From JAMCRM01 sp035561075 (GTDB taxonomy: Bacteria > Acidobacteriota > Terriglobia > Bryobacterales > Bryobacteraceae), in contig DATMYF010000109.1 of assembly GCA_035561075.1 (NCBI GenBank), forward strand, positions 1-64,000: a DNA stretch of 64,000 bases, given 5' to 3'. This document shows, piece after piece, positions 1 through 8,922 of the stretch (the first letter of the stretch is position 1; every line of letters starts with the position of its first letter). The position numbers and the translations under genes are program-made. The notes under the pieces were generated by a model. That model did no database searches. It was not told the origin of the DNA and saw only the letters and a program-made list of their open reading frames with translations.

Positions 1-1
1 G

Positions 2-277
2 CACGACATCGAGACCCTGATCACGCACTTCCTGAACGTGAGTTGGGGTCCGGTGATGCCCGCGGGAGAGGTGCTGGCGGCGGTCGAGAACACCAAGGGG
101 AACAACGGCTATTACCTGGTAAGCGACGGCAGCACCAGTTCCTATCGCACGCGCATTCGCACGCCCTCGTTCCCCCACATGCAGATGCTGGCGCAGATCA
201 CCCGCGGCCATATGATCGCTGATCTCCTGGCCGTGCTCGGCGCCATGGACTACGTGCTGGCCGATGTGGATCGTTGA
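2..277 (+). CDS. nuoD: NADH-quinone oxidoreductase subunit D, 3' end
   Basis: C-terminal ~91 residues of NuoD, the 49-kDa-type subunit that helps form the quinone site at the junction of the peripheral and membrane arms of complex I. The frame is open at the window's left edge, so the gene is partial. Conserved features are a glycine-rich stretch around the codons at 58-120, the segment RIRTPSF, and an ending in DVDR that is typical of the family. nuoE follows after 6 bp. Subunits A, B and C are presumably just upstream, outside the window. Identification is firm; only the start is missing. Confidence 0.95.
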   Translation, partial: HDIETLITHFLNVSWGPVMPAGEVLAAVENTKGNNGYYLVSDGSTSSYRTRIRTPSFPHMQMLAQITRGHMIADLLAVLGAMDYVLADVDR

Positions 278-283
278 GGAGCT

Positions 284-748
284 ATGTTGACGCCCGAAGA
301 GCGACGCGAGATCGAGGCCGAATTTGCCCACTACCCGAGCCGCAAGGCGCTCTCGATCGACGCCATGAAGATCGTGCAGAAGCATCGCGGCTGGCTCTCC
401 GATGAGAGCCTGCGCGACGTGGCGGAGCTACTCGGCATGTCGGTGGCGGAACTCGACAGCGTCGCGACCTTCTACAATCTGCTCTTCCGCAAACCGGTGG
501 GCCGTCACGTGGTGATGGTCTGCGACAGCGTCAGTTGCTGGATTATGGGGTACGAGCGGCAGCGCGAACATTTGTTCCAGCGGCTGGGGGTCCAGTTTGG
601 GGAGACCACGCCCGACGGACGTTTTACGCTGCTGCCCATCGTCTGCCTGGGTTGCTGTGACCGCGCCCCGGCCATGATGGTCGACAGCGATCTCCACACC
701 GGCCTCACCCCGGAAAAGATCGACACGATTTTGGAGCAGTACAAGTGA
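284..748 (+). CDS. nuoE: NADH-quinone oxidoreductase subunit E
   Basis: 24-kDa-type subunit of the NADH-oxidising module, carrying the [2Fe-2S] cluster N1a. It has 154 residues, normal for the family. An N-terminal helical bundle (about 1-70) is followed by a thioredoxin-like domain with cluster ligands C80 and C85 (C-x4-C) and C121 and C125 (C-x3-C). An extra Cys at 124 sits between the last two, where an Ala is common. The ATG follows a GAGGAG-like ribosome site at the nuoD end. Its stop overlaps the nuoF start in a GTGA arrangement, which suggests translational coupling. Confidence 0.96.
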   Translation: MLTPEERREIEAEFAHYPSRKALSIDAMKIVQKHRGWLSDESLRDVAELLGMSVAELDSVATFYNLLFRKPVGRHVVMVCDSVSCWIMGYERQREHLFQRLGVQFGETTPDGRFTLLPIVCLGCCDRAPAMMVDSDLHTGLTPEKIDTILEQYK

Positions 749-2028
749 GCCCCGCCGAAACCAAGCCGCTCACCGCCCGCATGCGTCCCGATGGCGCTGC
801 TCTGGAGATGCGCGAGTACGAGCGTGCCGGCGGATACCAGGGATTGCGCAAGGCGCTCGCCATGACGCCCCAGCAGGTTACCGAAGAGGTGAAGAACTCC
901 AATCTGCGGGGCAGGGGAGGGGCCGGTTTTCCGACCGGCATGAAGTGGAGCTTCACCCCGCTCGGTCCGGACGCGCCGCATCCGAAGTACGTGGTCGCCA
1001 ACGGCGACGAGATGGAGCCCGGCACCTTCAAAGATCGGCTGCTGCTTGAACAAGACCCGCACCAGCTCGTAGAGGGCATGGTGATCGCGGGCCACGCGAC
1101 CGAAGCGGATATCGGCTACATCTTCATCCGGGGCGAGTACACCCTCGGTATTGAGCGTACCCGCAGGGCCATCGCGGAGGCCTACGCGGCAGGCTATCTG
1201 GGGCGCAACATCCTGGGCTCCGGCTTCTCCTTCGAGCTGTACGTCCATGTGAGCGCCGGCCGCTATATGTGCGGGGAAGAAACCGGGCTGCTCAACGCAC
1301 TCGAAGGCAAACGCGCCAACCCGCGTGCCAAACCGCCTTTTCCGCCGGTGGTGGGGGCCTTCGGACAACCCACCGTCATCAACAACATCGAAACGCTCTC
1401 CTCGGTGCCGCACATTATGGCTAACGGCTCGGAGTGGTTCTGCGGCCTGGGGAAGACCAAAGATGCCGGCACCAAACTCTACGGCGCAAGCGGCAAGGTG
1501 AAGCGGCCCGGCGTCTGGGAATTGCCGATGGGCACCACCATCCGGGAGATCCTGTTCGAGCACGCTGGCGGCATGCAGGATGGGCTCGCCTTTCGCGGCC
1601 TGCTGCCGGGCGGAGCCTCGACGGATTTCCTGGTGGAGGAGCACCTGGACGTCCCCATGGACTTCACCTCCGTGCAGAAGGCCGGCAGCCGCATGGGCAC
1701 CGGCACCATGATCGTGCTCGACGACAAGACCTGCCCCGTGGGAATGGTGTGGAACCTGGAGCAGTTCTTTGCGCAGGAATCCTGCGGCTGGTGTACTCCG
1801 TGCTGGAGCGGCCTCGGGTGGGCGGCGCGGCTGCTGCGTGCCATGGAAGACGGGGCGGGGGTGGACGGCGACATCGAGAAACTCGCCGGCATCGCGCGCT
1901 TCTGCGGCCCCGGCCACACCTTCTGCGCGCTGGCCCCCGGCGCCGCCGAGCCGCTCCAGAGCGGCATTAAATACTTCAGGGAGGATTTCGAGCGGCACAT
2001 TCGTGAGAAGCGCTGCCCGTGGAGATAG
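745..2028 (+). CDS. nuoF: NADH-quinone oxidoreductase subunit F
   Basis: 51-kDa-type flavoprotein that oxidises NADH and passes electrons from FMN to iron-sulphur cluster N3. It has 427 residues. The NADH-binding GRGGAGFPTG is at 56-65 and the FMN-binding NGDE-EPGTFKDR motif at 86-98. Cluster ligands are C347, C350 and C353 in ESCGWCTPC and C394 in GHTFC. The start is a GTG overlapping the nuoE stop by 4 nt. The nuoG ATG begins 1 nt after the stop, so E, F and G form a tightly coupled module. Confidence 0.97.
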   Translation: MSPAETKPLTARMRPDGAALEMREYERAGGYQGLRKALAMTPQQVTEEVKNSNLRGRGGAGFPTGMKWSFTPLGPDAPHPKYVVANGDEMEPGTFKDRLLLEQDPHQLVEGMVIAGHATEADIGYIFIRGEYTLGIERTRRAIAEAYAAGYLGRNILGSGFSFELYVHVSAGRYMCGEETGLLNALEGKRANPRAKPPFPPVVGAFGQPTVINNIETLSSVPHIMANGSEWFCGLGKTKDAGTKLYGASGKVKRPGVWELPMGTTIREILFEHAGGMQDGLAFRGLLPGGASTDFLVEEHLDVPMDFTSVQKAGSRMGTGTMIVLDDKTCPVGMVWNLEQFFAQESCGWCTPCWSGLGWAARLLRAMEDGAGVDGDIEKLAGIARFCGPGHTFCALAPGAAEPLQSGIKYFREDFERHIREKRCPWR

Positions 2029-2029
2029 C

Positions 2030-4660
2030 ATGGCCAAGGTCTGGGTGGACGGCAAGGCGTACGAGATGAACAGCGGCCAGAACCTGCTGCATGGCTGCCT
2101 GTCGAACGGACTGGACCTGCCTTATTTCTGCTGGCACCCGGCCATGGGGTCGGTGGGCGCGTGCCGCCAGTGCGCCATCCGGCAGTACAAGGATGAGACC
2201 GACACCACCGGCCGCCTGGTGATGGCCTGCATGACCCCGGTCGCAGAGGGCGCCCTCATTTCCATCAAGGACGAAGAAGCGTCAGCTTTCCGCGCCTCCG
2301 TCATCGAAGGGCTCATGATGAGCCACCCGCACGATTGCCCGGTGTGCGATGAGGGCGGGGAATGCCACCTTCAGGACATGACCGTGATGACCGGTCACAC
2401 CTACCGCCGCTATAGTTTTCAGAAACGCACCTGGCGCAACCAGAACCTGGGGCCCCTGATCAACCATGAGATGAACCGCTGCATCCAGTGCTACCGGTGC
2501 GTGCGGTACTACCACGATTACGCCGGCGGCAACGACTTGCAGGCCTTCGGGCTGCGTAACAACGTCTTCTTCGGACGCCACGAGGACGGCACGCTCGAAA
2601 GCGAGTTCAGCGGTAACCTGGTGGAGATCTGCCCCACAGGCGTCTTCACCGACAAAACCTCTCGCTGGCACTACACGCGGAAGTGGGATCTGACCTTCGC
2701 ACCCTCCGTCTGCGCACACTGTGGAACCGGGTGCAATACTTCACCCGCGGAGCGCTATGGCAGCCTGCGGCGCATCATCAACCGCTACAACTCGGAGGTG
2801 AACGGGTACTTCCTCTGCGACCGCGGCCGTTTCGGCTACGAATTCGTGAACAGCCCCGAGCGAATCCGTGAGCCGCTGCTGGGTGGCGTACCAATCCCGC
2901 CTGAAGCGGCGCTCGACAGTTTTGCCGGATTCCTCAGCGCCGGCGAGGCAATCGGAATCGGCTCGCCCCGCGCATCGCTCGAAGCCAACTTCGCCTTGCG
3001 GCGGCTGGTGGGCGCGGAGCATTTCTATTCCGGGATGGACGACGCAGAACACCGCGCGATGGCCGCCATCCTGGAGATCCTGCGGGCGGGACCGGCGCGC
3101 ACGCCATCGGTGCGGGAAATCGAACACTCCGATGCCGCGTTGGTCCTGGGGGAGGACCTTACCAACACCGCGCCGCGCCTCGCGCTGGCCCTGCGGATGA
3201 CGGTCCGGCAGGCGGAGTTTCGCATTGCCGAGAAGCTGCACATCCCTCCGTGGCTCGACAACAGCGTGAGGGAGGCCGCGCAGTCCGTCCGCAGCCCGCT
3301 GTTCATCGCCACACCCTCAGCGACACGGCTTGACGACGTAGCCGCCCGCACGTTCCACGGCGCGCCCGATGAGATCGCGCGGCTCGGGTATGCAGTGGCG
3401 CGCGCGCTCGATCCCGCGGCTCCGGACGTCCCGCGGCTCACCGAAGAAATGGCCTTCCTCGCGGGTTTCGTCGCGGAGGCTCTGCGGACGGCGCGGCAAC
3501 CGGTCATAATTGCCGGGCCGAGCCTCCGCAACGAGGCGTTGGTCCGGGCCGCCGCCGCGGTGGCGCGTGCGCTCCACGCCGCAGGCAAGCCCGCGCTGCT
3601 GGCTTTCACCGCGCCCGAAGCGAACAGCATGGGGCTCGCGATGATGGAGCCCCGGCCGCTCGGCGAGGCGTTCTCATCCGGCGCCCGAACCGCCATCGTG
3701 CTCGAGAACGATCTCTACCGCCGCGCGCCCGCCGACGACGTGGACGCCTTCCTCGGTGCAACCAGGCACGTGGTAGCGCTTGATTACCTCACCAACCCCA
3801 CTACCGCCAAAGCCGAGCTGGCGCTACCCGCGGGTACATTCGCGGAATCGGACGGTACCTTTGTCTCCAATGAGGGCCGCGCGCAGCGCTTCTTCCAGGC
3901 TATGCTGCCGGCAGGGCTGGTGCAGGAAAGCTGGCGCTGGCTGGGATCGCCGGTTCTCAAGAATCTCGACGATGCCGTTTTGGCGCTCGTTGAAGCCATG
4001 CCGCAGTTCGCGGGCATTGTTGACGCCGCGCCGCCGTCCACCTACCGGGTGGCGAATGCCAAGGTCGCGCGCGCACCGTTCCGTTATAGCGGCCGCACCG
4101 CCGAACATGCCAACGTCTCGGTGCATGAGCCGCCGCCGCCCGATGACCCGGATTCGGCGCTGTCGTTCTCCATGGAGGGTGCGTCCGTCAATCCCCCGCC
4201 TTCGCTTATCCCCTTCTTCTGGGCGCCTGGATGGAACTCCCATCAGCAGGCGCTCAACCGCTTCCAGGAGGAGGTGGCGGGGGTGCTCAAGGGAGGCGTT
4301 CCGGGCGCGCGCCTGATCGAGCCTTCAGGCCTGCCGCAGTCCGCTCCGGAAACCGTGCCCGCTCCGTTCGCTCCGCGCGCCGGCGAGTGGTTGCTAGTGC
4401 CCCTGTATCATATCTTCGGCTCGGACGAGCTGAGCGAGCGTTCCCCGGCCATCGCCTCCCTCGCACCGCAGCCGTACGTGGCGTTGGGTGTGGAAGACGC
4501 CGCGCAGCTTGCCGTGAGCGCCGGCCAGGAGGTCTCCGTAGCCGGCCGGCGCCTGCCAGTGAAGATTATGCCGGAACTGCCGCGCGGCGTGGCCGGGCTG
4601 CCCGCGGGCCTGGCGCCGGGCATCCCGCCGCTACCTGCATGGAGCGTGATCGCGCCATGA
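2030..4660 (+). CDS. nuoG: NADH-quinone oxidoreductase subunit G
   Basis: Large iron-sulphur subunit of the peripheral arm, 876 residues. C34, C45, C48 and C67 bind the N1b [2Fe-2S] centre at the same numbering as in E. coli. A later His-x3-Cys-x2-Cys-x5-Cys segment and a C-x2-C-x2-C plus CP pair bind two [4Fe-4S] centres. A C-x2-C-x3-C-x27-C set (from about 2710) is the extra off-pathway N7 site kept by only some bacteria. The rest is a molybdopterin-oxidoreductase-like fold without obvious catalytic residues. The ATG at 2030 was chosen over upstream in-frame codons because it follows the nuoF stop directly and gives the family N-terminus. The 3' end overlaps nuoH by 4 nt (ATGA). Confidence 0.95.
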   Translation: MAKVWVDGKAYEMNSGQNLLHGCLSNGLDLPYFCWHPAMGSVGACRQCAIRQYKDETDTTGRLVMACMTPVAEGALISIKDEEASAFRASVIEGLMMSHPHDCPVCDEGGECHLQDMTVMTGHTYRRYSFQKRTWRNQNLGPLINHEMNRCIQCYRCVRYYHDYAGGNDLQAFGLRNNVFFGRHEDGTLESEFSGNLVEICPTGVFTDKTSRWHYTRKWDLTFAPSVCAHCGTGCNTSPAERYGSLRRIINRYNSEVNGYFLCDRGRFGYEFVNSPERIREPLLGGVPIPPEAALDSFAGFLSAGEAIGIGSPRASLEANFALRRLVGAEHFYSGMDDAEHRAMAAILEILRAGPARTPSVREIEHSDAALVLGEDLTNTAPRLALALRMTVRQAEFRIAEKLHIPPWLDNSVREAAQSVRSPLFIATPSATRLDDVAARTFHGAPDEIARLGYAVARALDPAAPDVPRLTEEMAFLAGFVAEALRTARQPVIIAGPSLRNEALVRAAAAVARALHAAGKPALLAFTAPEANSMGLAMMEPRPLGEAFSSGARTAIVLENDLYRRAPADDVDAFLGATRHVVALDYLTNPTTAKAELALPAGTFAESDGTFVSNEGRAQRFFQAMLPAGLVQESWRWLGSPVLKNLDDAVLALVEAMPQFAGIVDAAPPSTYRVANAKVARAPFRYSGRTAEHANVSVHEPPPPDDPDSALSFSMEGASVNPPPSLIPFFWAPGWNSHQQALNRFQEEVAGVLKGGVPGARLIEPSGLPQSAPETVPAPFAPRAGEWLLVPLYHIFGSDELSERSPAIASLAPQPYVALGVEDAAQLAVSAGQEVSVAGRRLPVKIMPELPRGVAGLPAGLAPGIPPLPAWSVIAP

Positions 4661-5610
4661 GCACCATCTACCGGATTCTCGTCGTTTTCGGGGTGCTGAT
4701 AACCGCCCTCACTATGGCCGCAGGGCTGATCTGGTTCGAGCGCCGCCTGCTGGCACTCTGGCAGGACCGCTACGGCCCCAACCGCGTCGGGCCCTTCGGG
4801 CTCTTCCAGGTGATTGCGGACTCGATCAAGATCTTCTTCAAAGAAGACTGGGTGCCGCCCTTTGCCGATAAATGGGTCTTCATCCTGGCGCCGGGTATCG
4901 TTATGGCGACTGTGCTGTTCAGCTTCGCGGTAGTGCCCGCGGCGCCCGGCATCGTGATCGCCGACCTCAATGTCGGGGTGCTGTTCTTTCTCGGGATGTC
5001 CTCACTGGGCGTGTACAGCGTGGTGCTGGCGGGCTGGTCGTCGAACAATAAATATGCCCTCCTGGGCGCCATGCGTGCCTCAGCCCAGATGCTGAGCTAT
5101 GAGGTCTTCATGGGCCTATCCCTGATGGGGCCGGTAATCCTGGCGGGCTCTTTCAGCCTGGTGGATATCGTGGAGGCCCAGCGCGGCATGTGGTTCGTGG
5201 TGCCGCAATTCCTGAGTTTCCTGCTCTTTCTGGTGGCTGGCACCGCGGAGTTGCGGCGTCTCCCGTTCGATCTTGCGGAGGCGGAAAGCGAACTGATCGC
5301 CGGCTACCACTCCGAGTATTCGGGGATGAAATTCGGAATGTTCTTCGTCGGGGAGTATATGGCCGTGGTGCTGATTTCCTCGATGATCACGGTGATGTTT
5401 CTGGGCGGCTGGCTAGGTCCGGTGCTGCCGCCGGTAGTCTGGTTTCTGCTGAAAGTTTTCCTGGTGATCTCATTCTTCATCCTGCTGCGTGCGGCGCTGC
5501 CGCGTCCGCGCTTCGATCAGTTGCTGGCCTGGGGATGGAAACTGCTGCTCCCGCTCACCCTGCTGAACCTGCTCGTGACCGGAGCGGTAGTGCTGGCGAG
5601 GGGACAATGA
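4657..5610 (+). CDS. nuoH: NADH-quinone oxidoreductase subunit H
   Basis: Membrane subunit lining the quinone chamber, 317 residues with about eight transmembrane helices. Family signatures are present: GPNRVGP followed by the amphipathic FGLFQVIADSIK segment near residues 35-60, and the acidic loop RLPFDLAEAESELIAGYHSEYSG around 205-225 that couples quinone chemistry to the proton channels. The ATG overlaps the nuoG stop (ATGA). An alternative in-frame Met six codons upstream would lengthen it only slightly. It is separated from nuoI by an unusually long gap holding a palindromic repeat. Confidence 0.96.
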   Translation: MSTIYRILVVFGVLITALTMAAGLIWFERRLLALWQDRYGPNRVGPFGLFQVIADSIKIFFKEDWVPPFADKWVFILAPGIVMATVLFSFAVVPAAPGIVIADLNVGVLFFLGMSSLGVYSVVLAGWSSNNKYALLGAMRASAQMLSYEVFMGLSLMGPVILAGSFSLVDIVEAQRGMWFVVPQFLSFLLFLVAGTAELRRLPFDLAEAESELIAGYHSEYSGMKFGMFFVGEYMAVVLISSMITVMFLGGWLGPVLPPVVWFLLKVFLVISFFILLRAALPRPRFDQLLAWGWKLLLPLTLLNLLVTGAVVLARGQ

Positions 5611-5624
5611 GGGGTTTCCGGATG

Positions 5625-5706
5625 ATGGGTGTTGGGTGTTGGGGTGATTGCGCAAGACGCAACAGCGGCACGGCCGCAACATCCATAACCCAGCATCCAA
5701 CACCTC
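5625..5706 (+). repeat. Dispersed palindromic repeat, copy A
   Basis: Between nuoH and nuoI, a G-rich arm (5625-5643, units of GGTGTTGG) is matched by its imperfect reverse complement (5686-5706), enclosing about 42 bp. A second element with the same arms lies at 24638-24742 between the DUF503 gene and rbfA. The placement in two unrelated operon gaps and the different centres suggest a mobile REP/MITE-like family rather than a local terminator. Confidence 0.7.
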
Positions 5707-5722
5707 GACCCAAGGGGGGCTC

Positions 5723-6238
5723 GTGTTAAGCATCGTTCGCACCATCTGGGAAGTGTTTCTGCACGCGTTCCGGAAGCGGTTCACGATCCAATACCCGGAG
5801 GAGAAGGTGCCGCTGCCGCCGCGCTGGCGCGGACGCATCGTGCTCTCGCGCGACCCGGACGGCGGCGAACGCTGCGTCGCCTGCTACCTTTGCGCGGTGG
5901 CCTGCCCGGTGGATTGCATCGCGCTCCAGGCCACAGAGGACGACACCGGGCGCCGCTATCCCGAGTTCTTCCGCATCAACTTCTCCCGCTGCATTTTCTG
6001 CGGGTATTGCGAGGAGGCCTGCCCCACGTACGCCATCCAGCTCATCCCGGAGTTTGAAATGAGCGAATACCAGCGCAGGAACATGGTTTACGAAAAAGAG
6101 CATCTGCAGATCGAGGGCACCGGGAAGTACCCCGACTACAGCTTCTGGCGCGTCGCCGGTGTCGCCATCGGCGGAAAGGACAAGGGCGAAGCCGAGCGCG
6201 AAGATCCGCCGGTCGACGTGCGCAGCCTGCTGCCCTGA
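5723..6238 (+). CDS. nuoI: NADH-quinone oxidoreductase subunit I
   Basis: Ferredoxin-like subunit carrying clusters N6a and N6b, which pass electrons towards N2. It has 171 residues from the GTG at 5723. Two complete C-x2-C-x2-C-x3-CP motifs are visible: CVACYLCAVACP and CIFCGYCEEACP. The GTG start was chosen because an AAGGGGGG ribosome site precedes it and homologous sequence begins there. The in-frame region upstream is repeat sequence. The C-terminal tail after about residue 140 is charged and variable. Confidence 0.93.
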   Translation: MLSIVRTIWEVFLHAFRKRFTIQYPEEKVPLPPRWRGRIVLSRDPDGGERCVACYLCAVACPVDCIALQATEDDTGRRYPEFFRINFSRCIFCGYCEEACPTYAIQLIPEFEMSEYQRRNMVYEKEHLQIEGTGKYPDYSFWRVAGVAIGGKDKGEAEREDPPVDVRSLLP

Positions 6239-6241
6239 CGT

Positions 6242-6871
6242 ATGCTGATCGCCTTCTATGTCGCGGCCGCGGTGGCGCTGTTCGCCACCGTTATGACGAT
6301 CTCGCGGCTCAATGCCGTGCACGCGCTGCTCTATCTCGTGGTATCGCTGCTCGCCATGGCGGTGGTGTTCTTCACGCTCGGAGCGCCGTTCGTGGCCGCG
6401 CTGGAGGTAATTATTTATGCCGGCGCCATCATGGTCCTGTTCGTCTTCGTGGTGATGCTGCTGAACATGGGGGACGTGGCTATCGCGACGGAGCGGCGCT
6501 GGCTTAGTCCCGGGATCTGGAGGGGGCCGATGATCCTGGCCGCGGTGCTGATTCTGGAAACGGCCTACCTGGCCACCGGCACCGTGGGTGTGCGCACAGG
6601 CCCGGCGGTGGCCCCAAGGGATGTCGCGATTGCGCTATACGGGCCCTATGTCCTTGGGGTGGAGTTGGCTTCCATGCTGCTGTTGGGTGGATTGGTGGGC
6701 GCTTATCACCTGGGTACGCGCAAGCTTCCCAGGCCGGAGGTCGGAGATGACATTAATACCGGTGAGAGACGGGCTTATTTTAGCGGGGATGCTGTTCGCG
6801 CTGGGGATGACCGGGCTCCTGGTGCGTCGCAACGTGCTGTTCCAGTTGATGTCCATCGAGATCATGCTTAA
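6242..6871 (+). CDS. nuoJ: NADH-quinone oxidoreductase subunit J
   Basis: Membrane subunit with about five transmembrane helices. The conserved segment VIIYAGAIMVLFVFVVMLLN near residues 60-80 contains the third-helix region typical of NuoJ. Start is 3 nt after nuoI. The frame does not stop at the usual place: after residue ~168 it runs on through the first 125 nt of nuoK, adding a tail of about 40 residues that is only the out-of-frame reading of nuoK and has no hydrophobic character. Either the natural stop was lost or the sequence has a frameshift near 6700-6747. The core identification is secure. Confidence 0.88.
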   Translation: MLIAFYVAAAVALFATVMTISRLNAVHALLYLVVSLLAMAVVFFTLGAPFVAALEVIIYAGAIMVLFVFVVMLLNMGDVAIATERRWLSPGIWRGPMILAAVLILETAYLATGTVGVRTGPAVAPRDVAIALYGPYVLGVELASMLLLGGLVGAYHLGTRKLPRPEVGDDINTGERRAYFSGDAVRAGDDRAPGASQRAVPVDVHRDHA

Positions 6872-7055
6872 CGCCGCGGGCCTGGCTTTCATCGTGGCGG
6901 GCGCGCGCTGGGGACAGCCGGACGGCCAGGTGATGTTCCTGTTCATCCTGACCGTGGCTGCCGCGGAAGTCTCCGTCGGGCTGGCCGTGGTGCTGCGGCT
7001 GTTCCACGGTTTCGGCTCGCTCGACACCGACCAGGCCAGCATTATGAAAGGGTGA
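6747..7055 (+). CDS. nuoK: NADH-quinone oxidoreductase subunit K
   Basis: Small three-helix membrane subunit, 102 residues, as usual for NuoK. The conserved membrane glutamates are present in LMSIEIMLN (helix 2) and in the AAAEVSVGLA segment (helix 3), both part of the proton path. The ATG at 6747 follows GGAGG-like bases inside the end of nuoJ. The start was chosen by the family N-terminus and length. nuoL begins 1 nt after the stop. Confidence 0.95.
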   Translation: MTLIPVRDGLILAGMLFALGMTGLLVRRNVLFQLMSIEIMLNAAGLAFIVAGARWGQPDGQVMFLFILTVAAAEVSVGLAVVLRLFHGFGSLDTDQASIMKG

Positions 7056-7056
7056 C

Positions 7057-8922
7057 ATGCTCGAGCTGCTGTGGCTCATTCCGGTACTCCCGTTCGCCGG
7101 CGCGGCGTTCCTGCTGCTGTTCGGTCCGCGCCTCGGGCGCGCGGCCGTAGCGGCGGTCGGATGCGGGTCGATTGCGGCCTCCGCGGTGCTCGCGTCGTTG
7201 ATCGCGGTGCGGTTCATCGGCGCACCGCCCGCGGGCAATGCCTACCAGCAGGTGCTGTGGACGTGGATCGGGGTGGGGAACCTCCGCCCCGATATCGGCT
7301 TCCACCTGGACGCCCTCTCCCTGGTGATGACCCTGGTGGTCACGTGGGTGGGGTTCCTCATCCACGTCTACTCCATCGAGTACATGGCGGGTGACGAAGG
7401 CTACAGCCGGTTCTTCGGCTACATGAACCTGTTCGTCGGCTCGATGCTCACGCTCGTGCTGGGCAACAACCTCCTGCTGCTCTTCCTCGGGTGGGAGGGC
7501 GTCGGGCTGTGCAGTTACCTGCTGATCGGCTTCTGGTACACGGTGCCTGCGAACGGCACGGCCGCGCAGAAGGCCTTCATCGTTACGCGCGTGGGCGACA
7601 CCGCTATGACGGTGGGGCTGTTTATCCTGTTCTACGGGTTGGGCACCCTTCACATCCAGGAAATGCTGCGGCGCGCGCCCGCCGAGTGGGCATCCGGTTC
7701 GGGCATGGCCATTGCGGCGGCGGCGCTGCTGCTTGGCGGTGCGGTCGGGAAGTCCGCGCAGCTTCCGCTGCAAACGTGGCTGCCGGACGCCATGGCGGGC
7801 CCCACCCCCACCAGCGCCCTCATCCATGCCGCTACCATGGTCACCGCCGGCGTGTACCTGATTGCCCGCACGCACGTGATCTTCACCCTGGCCCCGCCGG
7901 TGCAGTTCGCAGTTGCGGTGGTGGGGGCGCTCACCCTGCTGATGGCCGGTTTCAGCGCCCTCACCCAGGACGATATCAAGCGCGTCCTCGCCTACTCCAC
8001 CATTAGCCAGATCGGCTACATGTTCCTGGCCCTGGGGGTAGCTGCGTGGTCCACGGCCCTGTTCCATTTCATGACCCACGCCTTCTTTAAGGCGCTGCTC
8101 TTCATGGCCGCGGGGGTGGTGATCGAGGCCATGCACCACGAGCAGAACATCTTCCGCATGGGCGGCCTCAGGACTTCGCTGCCCATCGCCTTCTGGATTT
8201 TCGTGATCGGAGGTGCCGCACTCTCCGGCGTTCCGTTCACTTCCGGCTATTTCAGCAAGGAGCTGATTGTCTGGAGTGCCTGGGCTTCGCCCATCGGCAA
8301 TCAGCTTCTCTGGGGTGCTGCCGTTGCTGGGGTGCTGCTGACGTCGCTGTACACGTCCAGGCTCATCTTCCTGGTGTTCTTCGGGAATGCGCATGGCCAT
8401 GTTGCCAAGCGCCCCGGCGCGGCGGAGACCATTCCACTGTTGGTGCTTGCAGTCCTCTCGATCGCCGGCGGATATATCGGGAACCGTTTCCTCGCCTTCC
8501 TGAACACCGCGTTGCCCGCGTTCGAAGAGACCCACCCGCCGCCGGTTACGGAGGGTGCCTCGGGCATGGTGGCCACCGCGGCCCTGGTGTTGGGCGTGGC
8601 CCTCGCATACCTTTTCTACCTACGCAACCGGGGTTGGGCGGAGGCCGCGGCTTCGGGGGGGCTCGGCCGGGCGCTGCACCGCCTCTGGTATACGGATTGG
8701 GGCATGGACTGGTTCTATGACCGCGTCTTCGTGCGGCCTGTTCAATGGGCGGCGCGGGTCAATAAGTCGGATTTCGTGGACGCGTTTTATGCCGGCCTGG
8801 CCTGGCTCGGGCGGCTCGCCTGGGGCATCCTGGGCGGCACAGAGACGGGCCGCGTCCGCTGGTATGCCGCGGGCCTGGCGGGCGGCGCCGTGGTGCTCGT
8901 GGCGATTACGTTGCTCTTATGA
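7057..8922 (+). CDS. nuoL: NADH-quinone oxidoreductase subunit L
   Basis: Largest antiporter-like proton-pumping subunit, 621 residues with about 16 transmembrane helices and the long lateral C-terminal helix region. Key elements are the helix-5 glutamate in LGWEGVGLCSYLLIGFW and the helix-7 lysine in GGAVGKSAQLP, followed by the LPDAMAGPTPTSALIHAATMV signature. It overlaps nuoM by 4 nt (TTATGA). The length of ~620 residues and the lateral extension separate it from NuoM and NuoN. Confidence 0.97.
   Translation: MLELLWLIPVLPFAGAAFLLLFGPRLGRAAVAAVGCGSIAASAVLASLIAVRFIGAPPAGNAYQQVLWTWIGVGNLRPDIGFHLDALSLVMTLVVTWVGFLIHVYSIEYMAGDEGYSRFFGYMNLFVGSMLTLVLGNNLLLLFLGWEGVGLCSYLLIGFWYTVPANGTAAQKAFIVTRVGDTAMTVGLFILFYGLGTLHIQEMLRRAPAEWASGSGMAIAAAALLLGGAVGKSAQLPLQTWLPDAMAGPTPTSALIHAATMVTAGVYLIARTHVIFTLAPPVQFAVAVVGALTLLMAGFSALTQDDIKRVLAYSTISQIGYMFLALGVAAWSTALFHFMTHAFFKALLFMAAGVVIEAMHHEQNIFRMGGLRTSLPIAFWIFVIGGAALSGVPFTSGYFSKELIVWSAWASPIGNQLLWGAAVAGVLLTSLYTSRLIFLVFFGNAHGHVAKRPGAAETIPLLVLAVLSIAGGYIGNRFLAFLNTALPAFEETHPPPVTEGASGMVATAALVLGVALAYLFYLRNRGWAEAAASGGLGRALHRLWYTDWGMDWFYDRVFVRPVQWAARVNKSDFVDAFYAGLAWLGRLAWGILGGTETGRVRWYAAGLAGGAVVLVAITLLL

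Noticed and set aside
505..2055. Long open frame on the minus strand opposite nuoE/nuoF (516 codons)
   Set aside because: It mirrors a strong coding pattern on the plus strand; the translation has no domain and is rich in His/Arg/Gly as expected from GC-rich antisense.
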